Shown one piece after another: positions 35,322 through 43,609 of a DNA stretch of 64,000 nucleotides. How positions within the stretch are numbered: position 1 is the first letter of the stretch; each line of letters begins with the position of its first letter. Source of the stretch: Streptomyces sp. NBC_00258 (GTDB lineage Bacteria; Actinomycetota; Actinomycetes; Streptomycetales; Streptomycetaceae). Location: assembly GCF_036182465.1 (NCBI RefSeq), contig NZ_CP108081.1, positions 8,432,001 to 8,496,000 on the forward strand, given 5' to 3'. Under the pieces are notes generated by a model that saw nothing but the letters and a program-made list of their open reading frames with translations, did not search any database and was not told where the DNA came from. The position numbers were made by a program, and so were the translations under genes.

Positions 35322-36158
35322 TCAGCTCTTGGTACGGAACTTGTGGATCGCGACCGGCGCCATCACGGCGGTGATCGCCACCGACCAGCCGAGGGTCACC
35401 CACAGGTCGTGCGCGACCGGACCGCCCACCATCAGCCCGCGGGCCGCGTCGGCGAGCGTGGACAGCGGGTTGTAGTCGGTGAACGCCTGCAGCCAGCCGG
35501 GCATCGATGCCGTCGGGGCGAAGATCGACGAGCCGAACTGCAGCGGGAACAACACGAGGAATCCCATCGCCTGCACGGACTGTGCGTTCTTCAGGATCAC
35601 GCCCAGGGTGAGGAACACCCACATGATCGACGAGGCGAACACCGCGGCCAGGCCCACGGCCGCGAACAGGCCGGGCCAGCTGTTGATGTCGAACCCGACC
35701 AGGACGGCGACGATCATCAGCACGGTCGTCGCGAACAGCATGCGCACGAGTTCCACGGAGACCTTCGCGAACAGCACCGAACCGCGGCCGATCGGCAGGG
35801 ACCGGAAGCGGTCCATGACACCGGAGTTGAAGTCCTGGCTGAAGCCGGTGCCGACGCCCTGGGACAGCGTCATGCTCATCATCGCGATCATGCCGGGGAT
35901 CACGTACTGCACGTACCCGTCCTGACCGCCGCCCAGGGCCTGCCCGATCGAGCCGCCGAAGACGTACACGAACAGCAGGGTGAAGACGACCGGCATCAGC
36001 AGCGCGTCGAACATCGACTCGGGGTCCTGCCGGATCCACAGCAGGTTGCGGCGGACGAGGGCGCCGGTGTGGCGCAGATGGCCGCGCAGCGGGATACGGC
36101 CGTCCGCCTTGGCGTCGGCGGCGGAAAGGCCGGCGGTGGAAAGAGTGGTGGCGCTCAT
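35322..36158 (-). CDS. ABC-2 type exporter permease (DrrB-like)
   Basis: Six-helix membrane permease of 278 residues of the ABC-2/DrrB family. LLWIRQDPESMFDALLMPVVFTLLF opens helix 1, and PGMIAMMSMTLSQGVGTGFSQDF and MDRFRSLPIGRGSVLFAKV are the family core; NPLSTLADAARGLMVGG lies near the end. With the ATPase encoded just upstream (ATGA overlap) it forms an exporter for a hydrophobic compound, as DrrAB does for daunorubicin. Convergent with the AfsR-like regulator, stops 43 bases apart. Confidence 0.92.
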   Translation of the reverse strand: MSATTLSTAGLSAADAKADGRIPLRGHLRHTGALVRRNLLWIRQDPESMFDALLMPVVFTLLFVYVFGGSIGQALGGGQDGYVQYVIPGMIAMMSMTLSQGVGTGFSQDFNSGVMDRFRSLPIGRGSVLFAKVSVELVRMLFATTVLMIVAVLVGFDINSWPGLFAAVGLAAVFASSIMWVFLTLGVILKNAQSVQAMGFLVLFPLQFGSSIFAPTASMPGWLQAFTDYNPLSTLADAARGLMVGGPVAHDLWVTLGWSVAITAVMAPVAIHKFRTKS

Positions 36159-37180
36159 ACGGCGACCTCCTCGAGGTCGGGGGCGGGCGTCGCGTCCTGC
36201 GGGGCACTGGCGCGGTGGCCGGTTAGGGACAGGAAGACCTCGTCCAGGCTGGGCAGTTCGGTGGTGACGGAGGAGAGCGTGATGCCGCGCGCGACGACCG
36301 CGCCGACCACGGCGGTCAGCTGCTCGTCGCTGAGGATCGGGACCAGGACGGCACCGCGTTCGGTGTCCACGGTGCTGGCGGCGAGGCCGGTGAGGCCCAG
36401 CTCGTCGAGCGCGGCGGCCAGGGGCCGCAGCTGCAGCGGATCGACCGGGCGGACCCGCAGAGTACGGCCGCCGACCTTCGCCTTCAGCTCCTCGATGGCG
36501 CCGCCCGCGATGACCTTGCCGTGGTCCACGACGGTCAGCTCGGAGGCGAGCTGCTCGGCCTCCTCCATGTACTGGGTGGTGAGCAGGACGGTGACACCGT
36601 CGCCGACCATGCGCTTGATCTCGGTCCACACCTCGTTGCGGGTGCGCGGGTCGAGGCCGGTGGTGGGCTCGTCGAGGAAGAGGACGGAGGGCTGCCCGAT
36701 CATCGACGCGGCCAGGTCGAGGCGCCGCCGCATACCTCCGGAGTACGTGCTCGCGGGCCGCTTGGCGGCATCGGTGAGCGAGAAGCGCTCCAGCAGTTCG
36801 TCGGCGCGGGCGCGGGCGTCCTTGCGCGGCAGGTCGAGGAGCCGGCCGATCATGTAGAGGTTCTCCCAGCCGGGGAGCTTCTCGTCGACGGAGGCGTACT
36901 GGCCGGTGAGACCGATCACACGACGCAGCTGTCGCGGCTGCCGTATGACGTCGTAGCCGGCGACGTTCGCCTGCCCGGAGTCGGGGGAGAGGAGCGTGGA
37001 CAGGATGCGTACGAGGGTGGTCTTGCCGGCGCCGTTCGGTCCGAGCACACCCATCACGGTGCCCTCGCGGACGTCCAGGTCCACGCCGTCCAGTGCCTTG
37101 GTCTCGCCGTAGTGCTTGACCAGCCCCCGTACGGAGACGGCGGCGTTTCCGCCGCTGGGGTTGTTGTCGATTCGCGTCAT
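36155..37180 (-). CDS. ABC exporter ATP-binding protein (DrrA-like)
   Basis: ATPase of 341 residues, DrrA family. Walker A GPNGAGKTTLVRIL, signature YSGGMRRRLDLAASMI, Walker B VLFLDEPTTGLDPRTR and the H-loop region VLLTTQYMEEAEQLA (Tyr-Met in place of the usual His, which is typical for DrrA) are present. The C-terminal DrrA extension ends with TELPSLDEVFLSLTGHRA. Starts at ATG 37180; the stop overlaps the permease start. Directly upstream are 11-bp-phased CACCGACA repeats that look like a SARP operator. Likely role: self-resistance or export of an unknown compound. Confidence 0.93.
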   Translation of the reverse strand: MTRIDNNPSGGNAAVSVRGLVKHYGETKALDGVDLDVREGTVMGVLGPNGAGKTTLVRILSTLLSPDSGQANVAGYDVIRQPRQLRRVIGLTGQYASVDEKLPGWENLYMIGRLLDLPRKDARARADELLERFSLTDAAKRPASTYSGGMRRRLDLAASMIGQPSVLFLDEPTTGLDPRTRNEVWTEIKRMVGDGVTVLLTTQYMEEAEQLASELTVVDHGKVIAGGAIEELKAKVGGRTLRVRPVDPLQLRPLAAALDELGLTGLAASTVDTERGAVLVPILSDEQLTAVVGAVVARGITLSSVTTELPSLDEVFLSLTGHRASAPQDATPAPDLEEVAV

Positions 37181-37200
37181 GCCGCCAAGGTGTCAGCCCC

Positions 37201-37250
37201 CACCGACAAACCACCGACATCCCACCGACATCGCCGATATGTCACCGACA
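37201..37250 (-). promoter_or_regulatory. 11-bp-phased direct repeats upstream of drrAB-like operon
   Basis: CACCGACA occurs at 37201, 37212, 37223 and 37243, with a degenerate copy CGCCGATA at 37232; on the coding strand this reads TGTCGGTG. Spacings are 11, 11, 9 and 11 bases, about one helix turn, as in SARP/AfsR operators. Two inverted copies follow near 37253-37269. The array begins 20 bases before the ATPase start. An AfsR-like gene lies convergently just beyond the operon. Confidence 0.7.
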
Positions 37251-37284
37251 ATCGGTTGTCCCATGTCGGCTGCGGGTGCGTTGT

Positions 37285-37355
37285 GGCTGGTCGCGCAGTT
37301 CCCCGCGCCCCTTGAAAGACAAAAGCCAGGGGCGCGGGGAACTGCGCGACCAGCC
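37285..37355. repeat. Interspersed repeat as a perfect 28-bp inverted repeat
   Basis: Left arm GGCTGGTCGCGCAGTTCCCC plus GCGCCCCT (37285-37312), 15-base loop, and its exact complement at 37328-37355. It lies between the drrA-like promoter and the panB terminator. Confidence 0.85.
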
Positions 37356-37400
37356 GAGACGGACCCGCGGCCGAATACCGTGCCCCCTGCGGAGCAAAAG

Positions 37401-37436
37401 GGCAGCCCGCCGACGGGGGAAGATCGGCGGGCTGCC
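37401..37436 (-). terminator. Terminator after panB
   Basis: GGCAGCCCGCCGA, 10-base loop, TCGGCGGGCTGCC: a perfect 13-bp stem 15 bases beyond the panB stop. Confidence 0.8.
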
Positions 37437-37451
37437 TGGTGCCGCAGTGGA

Positions 37452-38318
37452 CTAGTGGACGGAGTGCTCCTCCAGAGGGAACGTTCCGCCGACGACGTCA
37501 TCGGCGAAGGCCTTCGCCGCGTCGCCCATGACCTCACGCAGATTGGCGTACTGCTTCACGAACCGAGGCATCTTGCCCCCGGTGAGCCCGAGCATGTCCG
37601 TCCAGACCAGCACCTGCGCGTCGGTGTCCGGCCCCGCCCCGATCCCCACCGTGGGAATGTGCAGCACCCGGGTCACCTCGGCGGCCAGCTCCGCCGGAAC
37701 CAGCTCAAGGACGACCGCGAACGCTCCGGCGTCCTGCACGGCCTTGGCGTCCCGCAGCAGCTGCTGGGCGGCCTCCTCGCCGCGCCCCTGGACGCGGTAC
37801 CCCATCGAGTTCACGGACTGGGGGGTGAGCCCGATGTGCGCCATCACCGGGATGCCGGACTCCACGAGCAGCTCGATCTGCCGGTGCGACCGCTCGCCGC
37901 CCTCCAGCTTCACCGCTCCGACCCCGGCCTCCTTCACCAGCCGGGTCGCCGAGCGCAGCGCCTGCACCGGCCCCTCCTGGTAGGACCCGAAGGGCAGGTC
38001 GCCGACGATCAGGGCGCGCGAGGTGCCCCGTACGACGGCGGCCGAGAGCATGGTCATCTCGTCGAGGGTGACGGGCACGGTCGACTCGTACCCGAGGTGA
38101 CAGTTGCCCGCCGAGTCGCCGACGAGCATGACCGGGATACCGGCCTCGTCGAAGACGGACGCGGTCATCGCGTCGTACGCGGTGAGCATCGGCCACTTCT
38201 CGCCGCGCTCCTTGGCGGTGGTGATGTCGCGGACGGTGATGCGGCGTGTGCCCTTGCCCCCGTACAGCGCCCTACTGCTGCTGTCGGTGGTCTCCCGGGC
38301 AGCCGAAAGCTGCGTCAT
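37452..38318 (-). CDS. panB: 3-methyl-2-oxobutanoate hydroxymethyltransferase
   Basis: First step of pantothenate (coenzyme A) synthesis: adds a hydroxymethyl group from methylene-THF to alpha-ketoisovalerate. 288 residues. Metal and substrate motifs: MLTAYDAMTASVFDEAGI, MLVGDSAGNCHLGY (Asp ligand), VGAVKLEGG, PVMAHIGLTPQSVNSMGYRVQG and VGIGAGPDTDAQVLV. The start is taken as ATG at 38318, because GAAGGAG lies 8 bases before it; an in-frame ATG at 38339 is possible but has no ribosome site. No panC or panD is adjacent. The gene is divergent from the DHA2 exporter. Confidence 0.96.
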   Translation of the reverse strand: MTQLSAARETTDSSSRALYGGKGTRRITVRDITTAKERGEKWPMLTAYDAMTASVFDEAGIPVMLVGDSAGNCHLGYESTVPVTLDEMTMLSAAVVRGTSRALIVGDLPFGSYQEGPVQALRSATRLVKEAGVGAVKLEGGERSHRQIELLVESGIPVMAHIGLTPQSVNSMGYRVQGRGEEAAQQLLRDAKAVQDAGAFAVVLELVPAELAAEVTRVLHIPTVGIGAGPDTDAQVLVWTDMLGLTGGKMPRFVKQYANLREVMGDAAKAFADDVVGGTFPLEEHSVH

Positions 38319-38479
38319 TGCAACGGCTCCTTCTGTCATCTCGAAGCGCCCTCACGGCGTCTCCGGATCCCCTCCATGGTGGCACCTCGTGCCAGGGAAC
38401 GGCTAGAGGGGGCACTCTCTCCCCGCGAGCGGGGCACTCGCGCCCCACGTCCCCGTAAGGTCTCGGTAAAGGGTTTCAA

Positions 38480-38498
38480 ATACGAGACGGTCTCGTAT
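38480..38498. promoter_or_regulatory. Perfect 19-bp palindromic operator before the DHA2 exporter
   Basis: ATACGAGACGGTCTCGTAT: two 9-base arms around a central G, 25 bases before the exporter ATG. The size and symmetry fit a TetR-family operator, and a TetR gene follows the exporter at 40227. The dyad is AT-rich at its ends, in contrast to the DNA around it. Confidence 0.8.
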
Positions 38499-38522
38499 CG
38501 AATCTCCCCTAGGCTTTTCGGC

Positions 38523-40097
38523 ATGACAACTCCCGCCGTCCCTGCCACCCGCATACCGGAAGCCGTGCACCGGCGCCGCTGGGCGATCCTCGGCGTCCTG
38601 ATGCTCAGCCTGCTGATCGTCGTCCTGGACAACTCGATCCTGAACGTCGCGATCAAGACCATCTCGACGCCCGCCCCGACCGGCCTGGGAGCCACCCAGA
38701 GCGAGCTGGAGTGGGCCATCAACGCCTACACCCTCGTCTTCGCGGGCCTGCTCTTCTCCGCGGGCCTCCTCGGCGACCGGCTCGGACGCAAGAAGGTCCT
38801 GCTCGGCGGACTCTTCGTCTTCGGCGTCGGCTCGGCGCTCGCGGCCTCCTCCGGGACACCGGTCGAGCTCATCTCGTTCCGCGCGGTGATGGGCCTTGGC
38901 GCAGCCTTTGTGATGCCGGCCACCCTCGCGGTCCTCATGAACGTCTTCGAGCGCGACGAGCAGCCGAAGGCCATCGGCATCTGGGCGGGCGGCGTCGGCC
39001 TCGCCATCGCCATCGGCCCGATCACCGGAGGCGTACTCCTCGACCACTTCTGGTGGGGCTCGGTCTTCCTGATCAACGTGCCGATCGTGATCCTCGCCCT
39101 GGGCCTGATGGTGTGGCTCGTCCCCGACTCCCGCGACCCGAAGCCGGGCCGGATCGACCCGGTGGGCGTCGTACTGTCCGTCGTCGGGCTCGTCCTGCTC
39201 GTCTACGGCATCATCAAGGGCGGCCAGCTCGCCGACTTCACGGACCCCACGGTCCTCGCGACCATCGGCGCCGGACTCGCCGTACTCGTCGGCTTCGTGG
39301 TGTTCGAGAAGCGCAGCAGCCACCCGTCGATCGACGTCACCTACTTCAAGGACAAGGTCTTCTCGGCGGCGATCAGCGCCATCGCGCTCGTGTTCTTCGC
39401 GCTGATGGGCGTCACCTTCTTCGCCGTCTTCTACACCCAGAGCGTGCGCGGCTACTCGCCCCTGCAGACCGGCCTGCTGATGCTGCCGCTGGCCGTCGCG
39501 CAGCTCATCTTCGCCCCGCGCGCCCGGCTCGTCGTGGACCGCTTCGGCAACAAGGCCACCACCACCGGCGGCATGCTCCTCATCGCCGCCATGCTGGCCG
39601 CGTTCGCCACGCTGGAGGCGGACACGCCGATCTGGATCCTTGAGGTCATCTTCTTCCTCATGGGCGCCGGAATGGCGCACATCATGACGCCCACCAGCGT
39701 CGTGATCATGCAGGCCCTGCCCCGCGAGAAGGCCGGCTCCGCCTCCGCGCTCAGCAACACGTTCCGCCAGGTCGGCGGCGCCCTCGGCATCGCCGTACTC
39801 GGCTCGGTGCTGTCCGCCGCGTACCGCTCGGGCATCGAGGACAAGCTGCCCGCCGCCGCCCGGCACACAGCGGGCGAGTCCATCGAGGCGACGCTGGGCT
39901 TCGCCGCGAAGCTCGGCCCCAGGGGAGACGCCCTCGTCGGCCCGGCCAACGACGCCTTCCTGCACGCGATGCATGTCACAGCCCTGTGCGGCGCGGGAGT
40001 CGCCCTCGTCGGCGCCGTGGTCGTGGGCCTGTTCCTGCCGGGCCGCACACCGGCCCCGGAGGAGAAGGAGACGGAACTGGTGGGCGCGGACAGCTGA
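38523..40097 (+). CDS. MFS multidrug exporter, DHA2 (EmrB/QacA) family
   Basis: Fourteen-helix drug:proton antiporter of 524 residues. Helix 1 carries LLIVVLDNSILNVAIKTI (the LDxTIVNVALP-like motif with Asp), motif A is GDRLGRKKVLLGG, motif C-type text is GVGLAIAIGPITGGVLLDHFWW, and SASALSNTFRQVGGALGIAVLG lies in helices 11-12. It exports an unknown drug or metabolite. The ATG at 38523 follows a palindromic operator by 25 bases and may have a short leader. A TetR gene 129 bases downstream is the probable regulator; together they form a classic inducible efflux unit. Confidence 0.94.
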   Translation: MTTPAVPATRIPEAVHRRRWAILGVLMLSLLIVVLDNSILNVAIKTISTPAPTGLGATQSELEWAINAYTLVFAGLLFSAGLLGDRLGRKKVLLGGLFVFGVGSALAASSGTPVELISFRAVMGLGAAFVMPATLAVLMNVFERDEQPKAIGIWAGGVGLAIAIGPITGGVLLDHFWWGSVFLINVPIVILALGLMVWLVPDSRDPKPGRIDPVGVVLSVVGLVLLVYGIIKGGQLADFTDPTVLATIGAGLAVLVGFVVFEKRSSHPSIDVTYFKDKVFSAAISAIALVFFALMGVTFFAVFYTQSVRGYSPLQTGLLMLPLAVAQLIFAPRARLVVDRFGNKATTTGGMLLIAAMLAAFATLEADTPIWILEVIFFLMGAGMAHIMTPTSVVIMQALPREKAGSASALSNTFRQVGGALGIAVLGSVLSAAYRSGIEDKLPAAARHTAGESIEATLGFAAKLGPRGDALVGPANDAFLHAMHVTALCGAGVALVGAVVVGLFLPGRTPAPEEKETELVGADS

Positions 40098-40226
40098 GCC
40101 GTACGGCAAGGAACCGGCCACCCGGGACGGCGAGCGACCGAACTCCCCGCGCACCGGGGAGAATCAACGGGGCAGCCGGCCGGACACGGGCGGCGGAACA
40201 GCGGGATTCGAGAGCGGAGCGAGGAC

Positions 40227-40856
40227 GTGGGCGTCGCGGAGCAGGAGGCGGGAGCGGCCGGCGGGAGCGGACCCGTCAGAGGGCGCCCGCGCAGCGAGGC
40301 CGTCGAGCACGCGATCGTCGAGGGCGTCATGAAGCTGCTGGAGGAGGGCATTCCGCTCGCGGACATCTCCATCGAGCGGGTCGCCCGTATCGCCGGTGTG
40401 GGAAAGGCCACCATCTACCGGCGCTGGAGCGGTCGCGAGGAGCTCTTCTGCGACGTGCTGCGCACCGCCGAACCGCCCGACCCGGAACTGCCCGGCGTCT
40501 CCATGCGCGAGGACCTGATCATCCTGCTCGAATCGCTGCGGCAGCGCGGTCTGGCCAACCGCTCCTCGGCGATCATGCACAACGTCCACGCGCAGATGAA
40601 GAGCAGCCCCAAGCTGTGGAAGGTCTACCACTCGGCCGTCATCGAACCGCGCCGCCGGATGACGCTCGACGTGCTGCGCCGCGGCCGGCTCAACGGCGAA
40701 CTCCGCGCGGACGTCGACGTGGAACTGGCCAACGACCTCTTCGTGGGCCCCATGCTCGTACGCGCCGTCATCCGCCCGGACGCCGGGCTGGAGGAGGGCC
40801 TGCCCGAACGGATCGTGGACACGGTCCTGGCGGGACTGGGACCCGCCGCCTCCTGA
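40227..40856 (+). CDS. TetR family regulator, likely of the DHA2 exporter
   Basis: Repressor of 209 residues. The N-terminus is GPVRGRPRSEAVEHAIVEGV, then the helix-turn-helix ISIERVARIAGVGKATIYRRW, a clear TetR N domain; the C-terminal domain has LRADVDVELANDLFVGPMLVR, as in TetR_C_16-type regulators of drug exporters. GTG at 40227 with GGAG upstream is used. It is downstream of and parallel to the exporter, and the palindrome at 38480-38498 is its expected operator. Effector unknown. Confidence 0.92.
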   Translation: MGVAEQEAGAAGGSGPVRGRPRSEAVEHAIVEGVMKLLEEGIPLADISIERVARIAGVGKATIYRRWSGREELFCDVLRTAEPPDPELPGVSMREDLIILLESLRQRGLANRSSAIMHNVHAQMKSSPKLWKVYHSAVIEPRRRMTLDVLRRGRLNGELRADVDVELANDLFVGPMLVRAVIRPDAGLEEGLPERIVDTVLAGLGPAAS

Positions 40857-41064
40857 ACGCACCGGCAGAGGGCCGCCAACCCCCGCGGCAATGTGCGCGT
40901 TTCGTCACAGACCGCCCCCATCGGGCCCGCAACCGGAACTCCTCACGTCGACTCTTTCGTCCTCGTGCCCGTACGGCCGTCATGGCACGGCGAGAACAAA
41001 CGCGATCATCCCCTAGGGTCTTATCCGCAGGGATGGTGTGCACGGCACTTGGTGAGGCGACGGT

Positions 41065-42102
41065 ATGGCGCAGGCGTACAAGACGGAGACGGGCAGCGGT
41101 GACCAGGGGTCCGACCGCAGAGAACCCCGGCTTCGGCGCCTGCTCTCCACCCTCCGCAACGACCGGGGCATCTGGCGCCGGGGCATCGTCCTCGCCGCCT
41201 TCGCCCTTGTGCTCGCCCTGGTCATGGGGCTGCACGCGCGGATCCCCAACACCATCGGCAACCTCGGCAGCCTCACGGAGACGTTCCTGCCCTGGCTGGC
41301 CGTCCTCATCCCGGTGCTGCTCGTCCTGGCACTGGTCCGCAGGTCCGCGACCGCGCTGATCGCCGTGCTGCTGCCGGCGATCGTCTGGCTCAACCTCTTC
41401 GGCGGGCTGCTCGCCGACCGGACCGGCGGTGGCGGAAATCTCACGGTCGCCACGCACAACGTCAACGCCGACAACCCGGACCCGGCCGGCACGGCCCGTG
41501 ACGTGGCCGCGTCCGGTGCCGACGTGGTCGCCCTGGAGGAGCTGACGGCCTCGGCGGTCCCGGTGTACGAGCAGGCCCTGGACTCGACGTACAAGTACCA
41601 CTCCGTGCAGGGCACGGTCGGCCTGTGGAGCAAGTACCCGCTGAGCCGGTCCGGGCCGGTCGACATCAAGCTCGGCTGGACGCGTGCGATGCGGGCCACG
41701 GTCACCGCGCCGGACGGGAAGCTCGCGGTGTACGTGGCCCATCTCCCCTCCGTGCGGGTGAAGATGGAGGCCGGGTTCACCGCGCGCCAGCGCGACAAGA
41801 GCGCCGACGCGCTCGGTGAGGCCATCGCCGACGAGAAGCTCCCGCAGGTCGCGCTGCTCGGCGACCTGAACGGCACGATGAACGACCGCGCGCTGAACGC
41901 CGTCACCTCGCAGATGCGCTCCACGCAGGGCGCGGCGGGCAGCGGCTTCGGGTTCAGCTGGCCCGCGTCGTTCCCGATGGCCCGGATCGACCAGATCATG
42001 GTCAAGGGCGTCGAACCGGTCACGTCCTGGACCCTCCCGGAGACGGGCAGTGACCATCTTCCGATCGCCGCCCGCGTGAAGCTTTCGGCAACCGGCTCGT
42101 AA
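41065..42102 (+). CDS. Membrane-anchored endonuclease/exonuclease/phosphatase (EEP) protein
   Basis: 345 residues: a cytoplasmic tail, three N-terminal helices (GIVLAAFALVLALVMGL; FLPWLAVLIPVLLVLAL; ALIAVLLPAIVWLNLFGG), then an EEP domain outside the membrane. EEP motifs: LTVATHNVNADN, DVVALEELT (Glu metal ligand), QVALLGDLNGTMND (GDxN) and ETGSDHLPIAARV (SDHxP catalytic His). This is the usual architecture of actinobacterial EEP proteins; the substrate may be a phosphodiester, nucleic acid or phospholipid head group. The leader 40857-41064 has no evident operator. Confidence 0.93.
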   Translation: MAQAYKTETGSGDQGSDRREPRLRRLLSTLRNDRGIWRRGIVLAAFALVLALVMGLHARIPNTIGNLGSLTETFLPWLAVLIPVLLVLALVRRSATALIAVLLPAIVWLNLFGGLLADRTGGGGNLTVATHNVNADNPDPAGTARDVAASGADVVALEELTASAVPVYEQALDSTYKYHSVQGTVGLWSKYPLSRSGPVDIKLGWTRAMRATVTAPDGKLAVYVAHLPSVRVKMEAGFTARQRDKSADALGEAIADEKLPQVALLGDLNGTMNDRALNAVTSQMRSTQGAAGSGFGFSWPASFPMARIDQIMVKGVEPVTSWTLPETGSDHLPIAARVKLSATGS

Positions 42103-42190
42103 CCCCTGGGAATACTGGGGCTGGGACGCTTTGTTCCGTAGATGAACATAAGCTGTACGGAACTCCGCTCACCCTTTGAAAGGCCCCCTC

Positions 42191-43408
42191 ATGCCCCTGG
42201 CCCTGCTCGCCCTCGCCGTGGGCGCCTTCGGCATCGGCACCACCGAGTTCGTGATGATGGGGCTGCTGCCCGACGTCGCGGACGATCTGGGCATCTCGAT
42301 CCCCAGCGCCGGCCACCTCGTCTCGGCGTACGCGATCGGTGTCGTCATCGGCGCCCCGCTGCTCGCCGCGGTGACCGCCCGAATGTCCCGCCGCAAGGTT
42401 CTGATCGGTCTCATGGTGCTGTTCGTCGTGGGCAACACGCTTTCGGCCTTCGCTCCCGACCACCACTCTCTACTTGCTGCTCGTTTTCTCAGCGGTCTGC
42501 CGCACGGCGCCTTCTTCGGCGTCGGAGCCGTCGTCGCCACCGGCCTGGTTCCCGCCGAGCGCAAGGCCCGCGCCGTCTCGTTGATGTTCCTCGGTCTGAC
42601 CGTCGCGAACATCGCGGGTGTGCCCGCCGCGACGCTGGTGGGCCAGAACTTCGGCTGGCGCGCCACGTTCCTGGGCGTCAGCGTGATCGGGCTGGTGGCC
42701 ATCGCGTCGCTGGCGCTGGTGCTGCCGCGTGACGAATCCCACGCTCCCGCCGCCGGGCTGCGTGGTGAACTGGCCGCGCTCAAGTCGCTGCCGGTCTGGC
42801 TGGCCCTCGGGACCACCGTCGCGGGCTTCGGCGCGCTCTTCTCGGCGTACAGCTACATCACGCCGATGCTCACGGACTCCGCCGGGTACGCCGACTCCAG
42901 CGTGACCCTGCTGCTTGCGCTGTTCGGTGTGGGCGCGACGATCGGCAATCTGCTCGGTGGCCGCCTGGCGGACCGCTCGATGCGGGGCACGTTGTTCGGG
43001 GGGCTTGTCTCGCTGGTGGCGGTTCTGGTTCTCTTCCCGGTTCTGATGGGGACGGCCTGGAGTGCGGCTCTGGCTGTGGTGCTGCTCGGCACGGCGGCGT
43101 TCGTCACCAGTTCGCCGCTTCTGCTGATGGTCATGGAGAAGGCTTCCTCGGCTCCGTCGCTGGCCTCGTCCGCCAATCAGGCCGCGTTCAACCTTGCCAA
43201 TGCCGGTGGTGCGTGGATCGGTGGGATCACGTTGGCGGCTGGGTTCGGGACGACATCACCTGCTCTGGCGGGTGCAGGGCTCGCGGTTCTGGGTCTGGGC
43301 GTGGCCACACTCGCGTATGTCGTGGACCGTCGTCGGGTGACTGTCCGTGCCGGGCGGGTTGTTGCCGGGGGTGTTCCGCGGCGTGTGGAGACTGCCGCCC
43401 GTCGGTGA
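42191..43408 (+). CDS. MFS transporter, DHA1 (AraJ/Cmx-like) family
   Basis: Twelve-helix exporter of 405 residues. Helix 1 has FGIGTTEFVMMGLLPDVADDLG, the signature of the AraJ/chloramphenicol-exporter branch; the 2-3 loop is a variant of motif A (TARMSRRKVLIGLM), and the 8-9 loop GGRLADRSMRG repeats it. ATG at 42191 has GAAAGG upstream; a TTG 15 bases earlier would extend it. The substrate may be a drug or sugar; the sequence does not decide. The gene ends just before the left arm of the inverted repeats flanking nadE. Confidence 0.9.
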   Translation: MPLALLALAVGAFGIGTTEFVMMGLLPDVADDLGISIPSAGHLVSAYAIGVVIGAPLLAAVTARMSRRKVLIGLMVLFVVGNTLSAFAPDHHSLLAARFLSGLPHGAFFGVGAVVATGLVPAERKARAVSLMFLGLTVANIAGVPAATLVGQNFGWRATFLGVSVIGLVAIASLALVLPRDESHAPAAGLRGELAALKSLPVWLALGTTVAGFGALFSAYSYITPMLTDSAGYADSSVTLLLALFGVGATIGNLLGGRLADRSMRGTLFGGLVSLVAVLVLFPVLMGTAWSAALAVVLLGTAAFVTSSPLLLMVMEKASSAPSLASSANQAAFNLANAGGAWIGGITLAAGFGTTSPALAGAGLAVLGLGVATLAYVVDRRRVTVRAGRVVAGGVPRRVETAARR

Positions 43409-43424
43409 CCTCCGGCTGTCGCCC

Positions 43425-43573
43425 GTGGGTTGTGTGTGGCTGGTCGCGCCGTTCCCCGCGCCCCTCGGGTTCGTGGTGGGGCGGGGACGTGCCGGGACAT
43501 CCGAGCTTGCTCTGTGGGAAGTCGGGTGGGCCCGGAAGCGCGGCGCTCGCACGTCCCGGCACGTCCCCTCACG
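43425..43573. repeat. Left arm of the 149-bp inverted repeat flanking nadE
   Basis: This arm (GTGGGTTGTGTGTGGCTGGT... to ...GCACGTCCCCTCACG) is the reverse complement of 45531-45679, with a single mismatch over 149 bases by eye. It contains a copy of the interspersed repeat (GTTCCCCGCGCCCCT) near 43449. It lies between the MFS stop and the nadE stop. Confidence 0.9.
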
Positions 43574-43609
43574 TCTCGGGGACGGGTGCCGGTCCGGTGC
43601 CCTTCCCGC

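Noticed and set aside
31943..37180. Secondary-metabolite gene cluster around the AfsR-like and DrrAB-like genes
   Set aside because: No synthase, tailoring or precursor genes are adjacent; panB and npdG are core genes.
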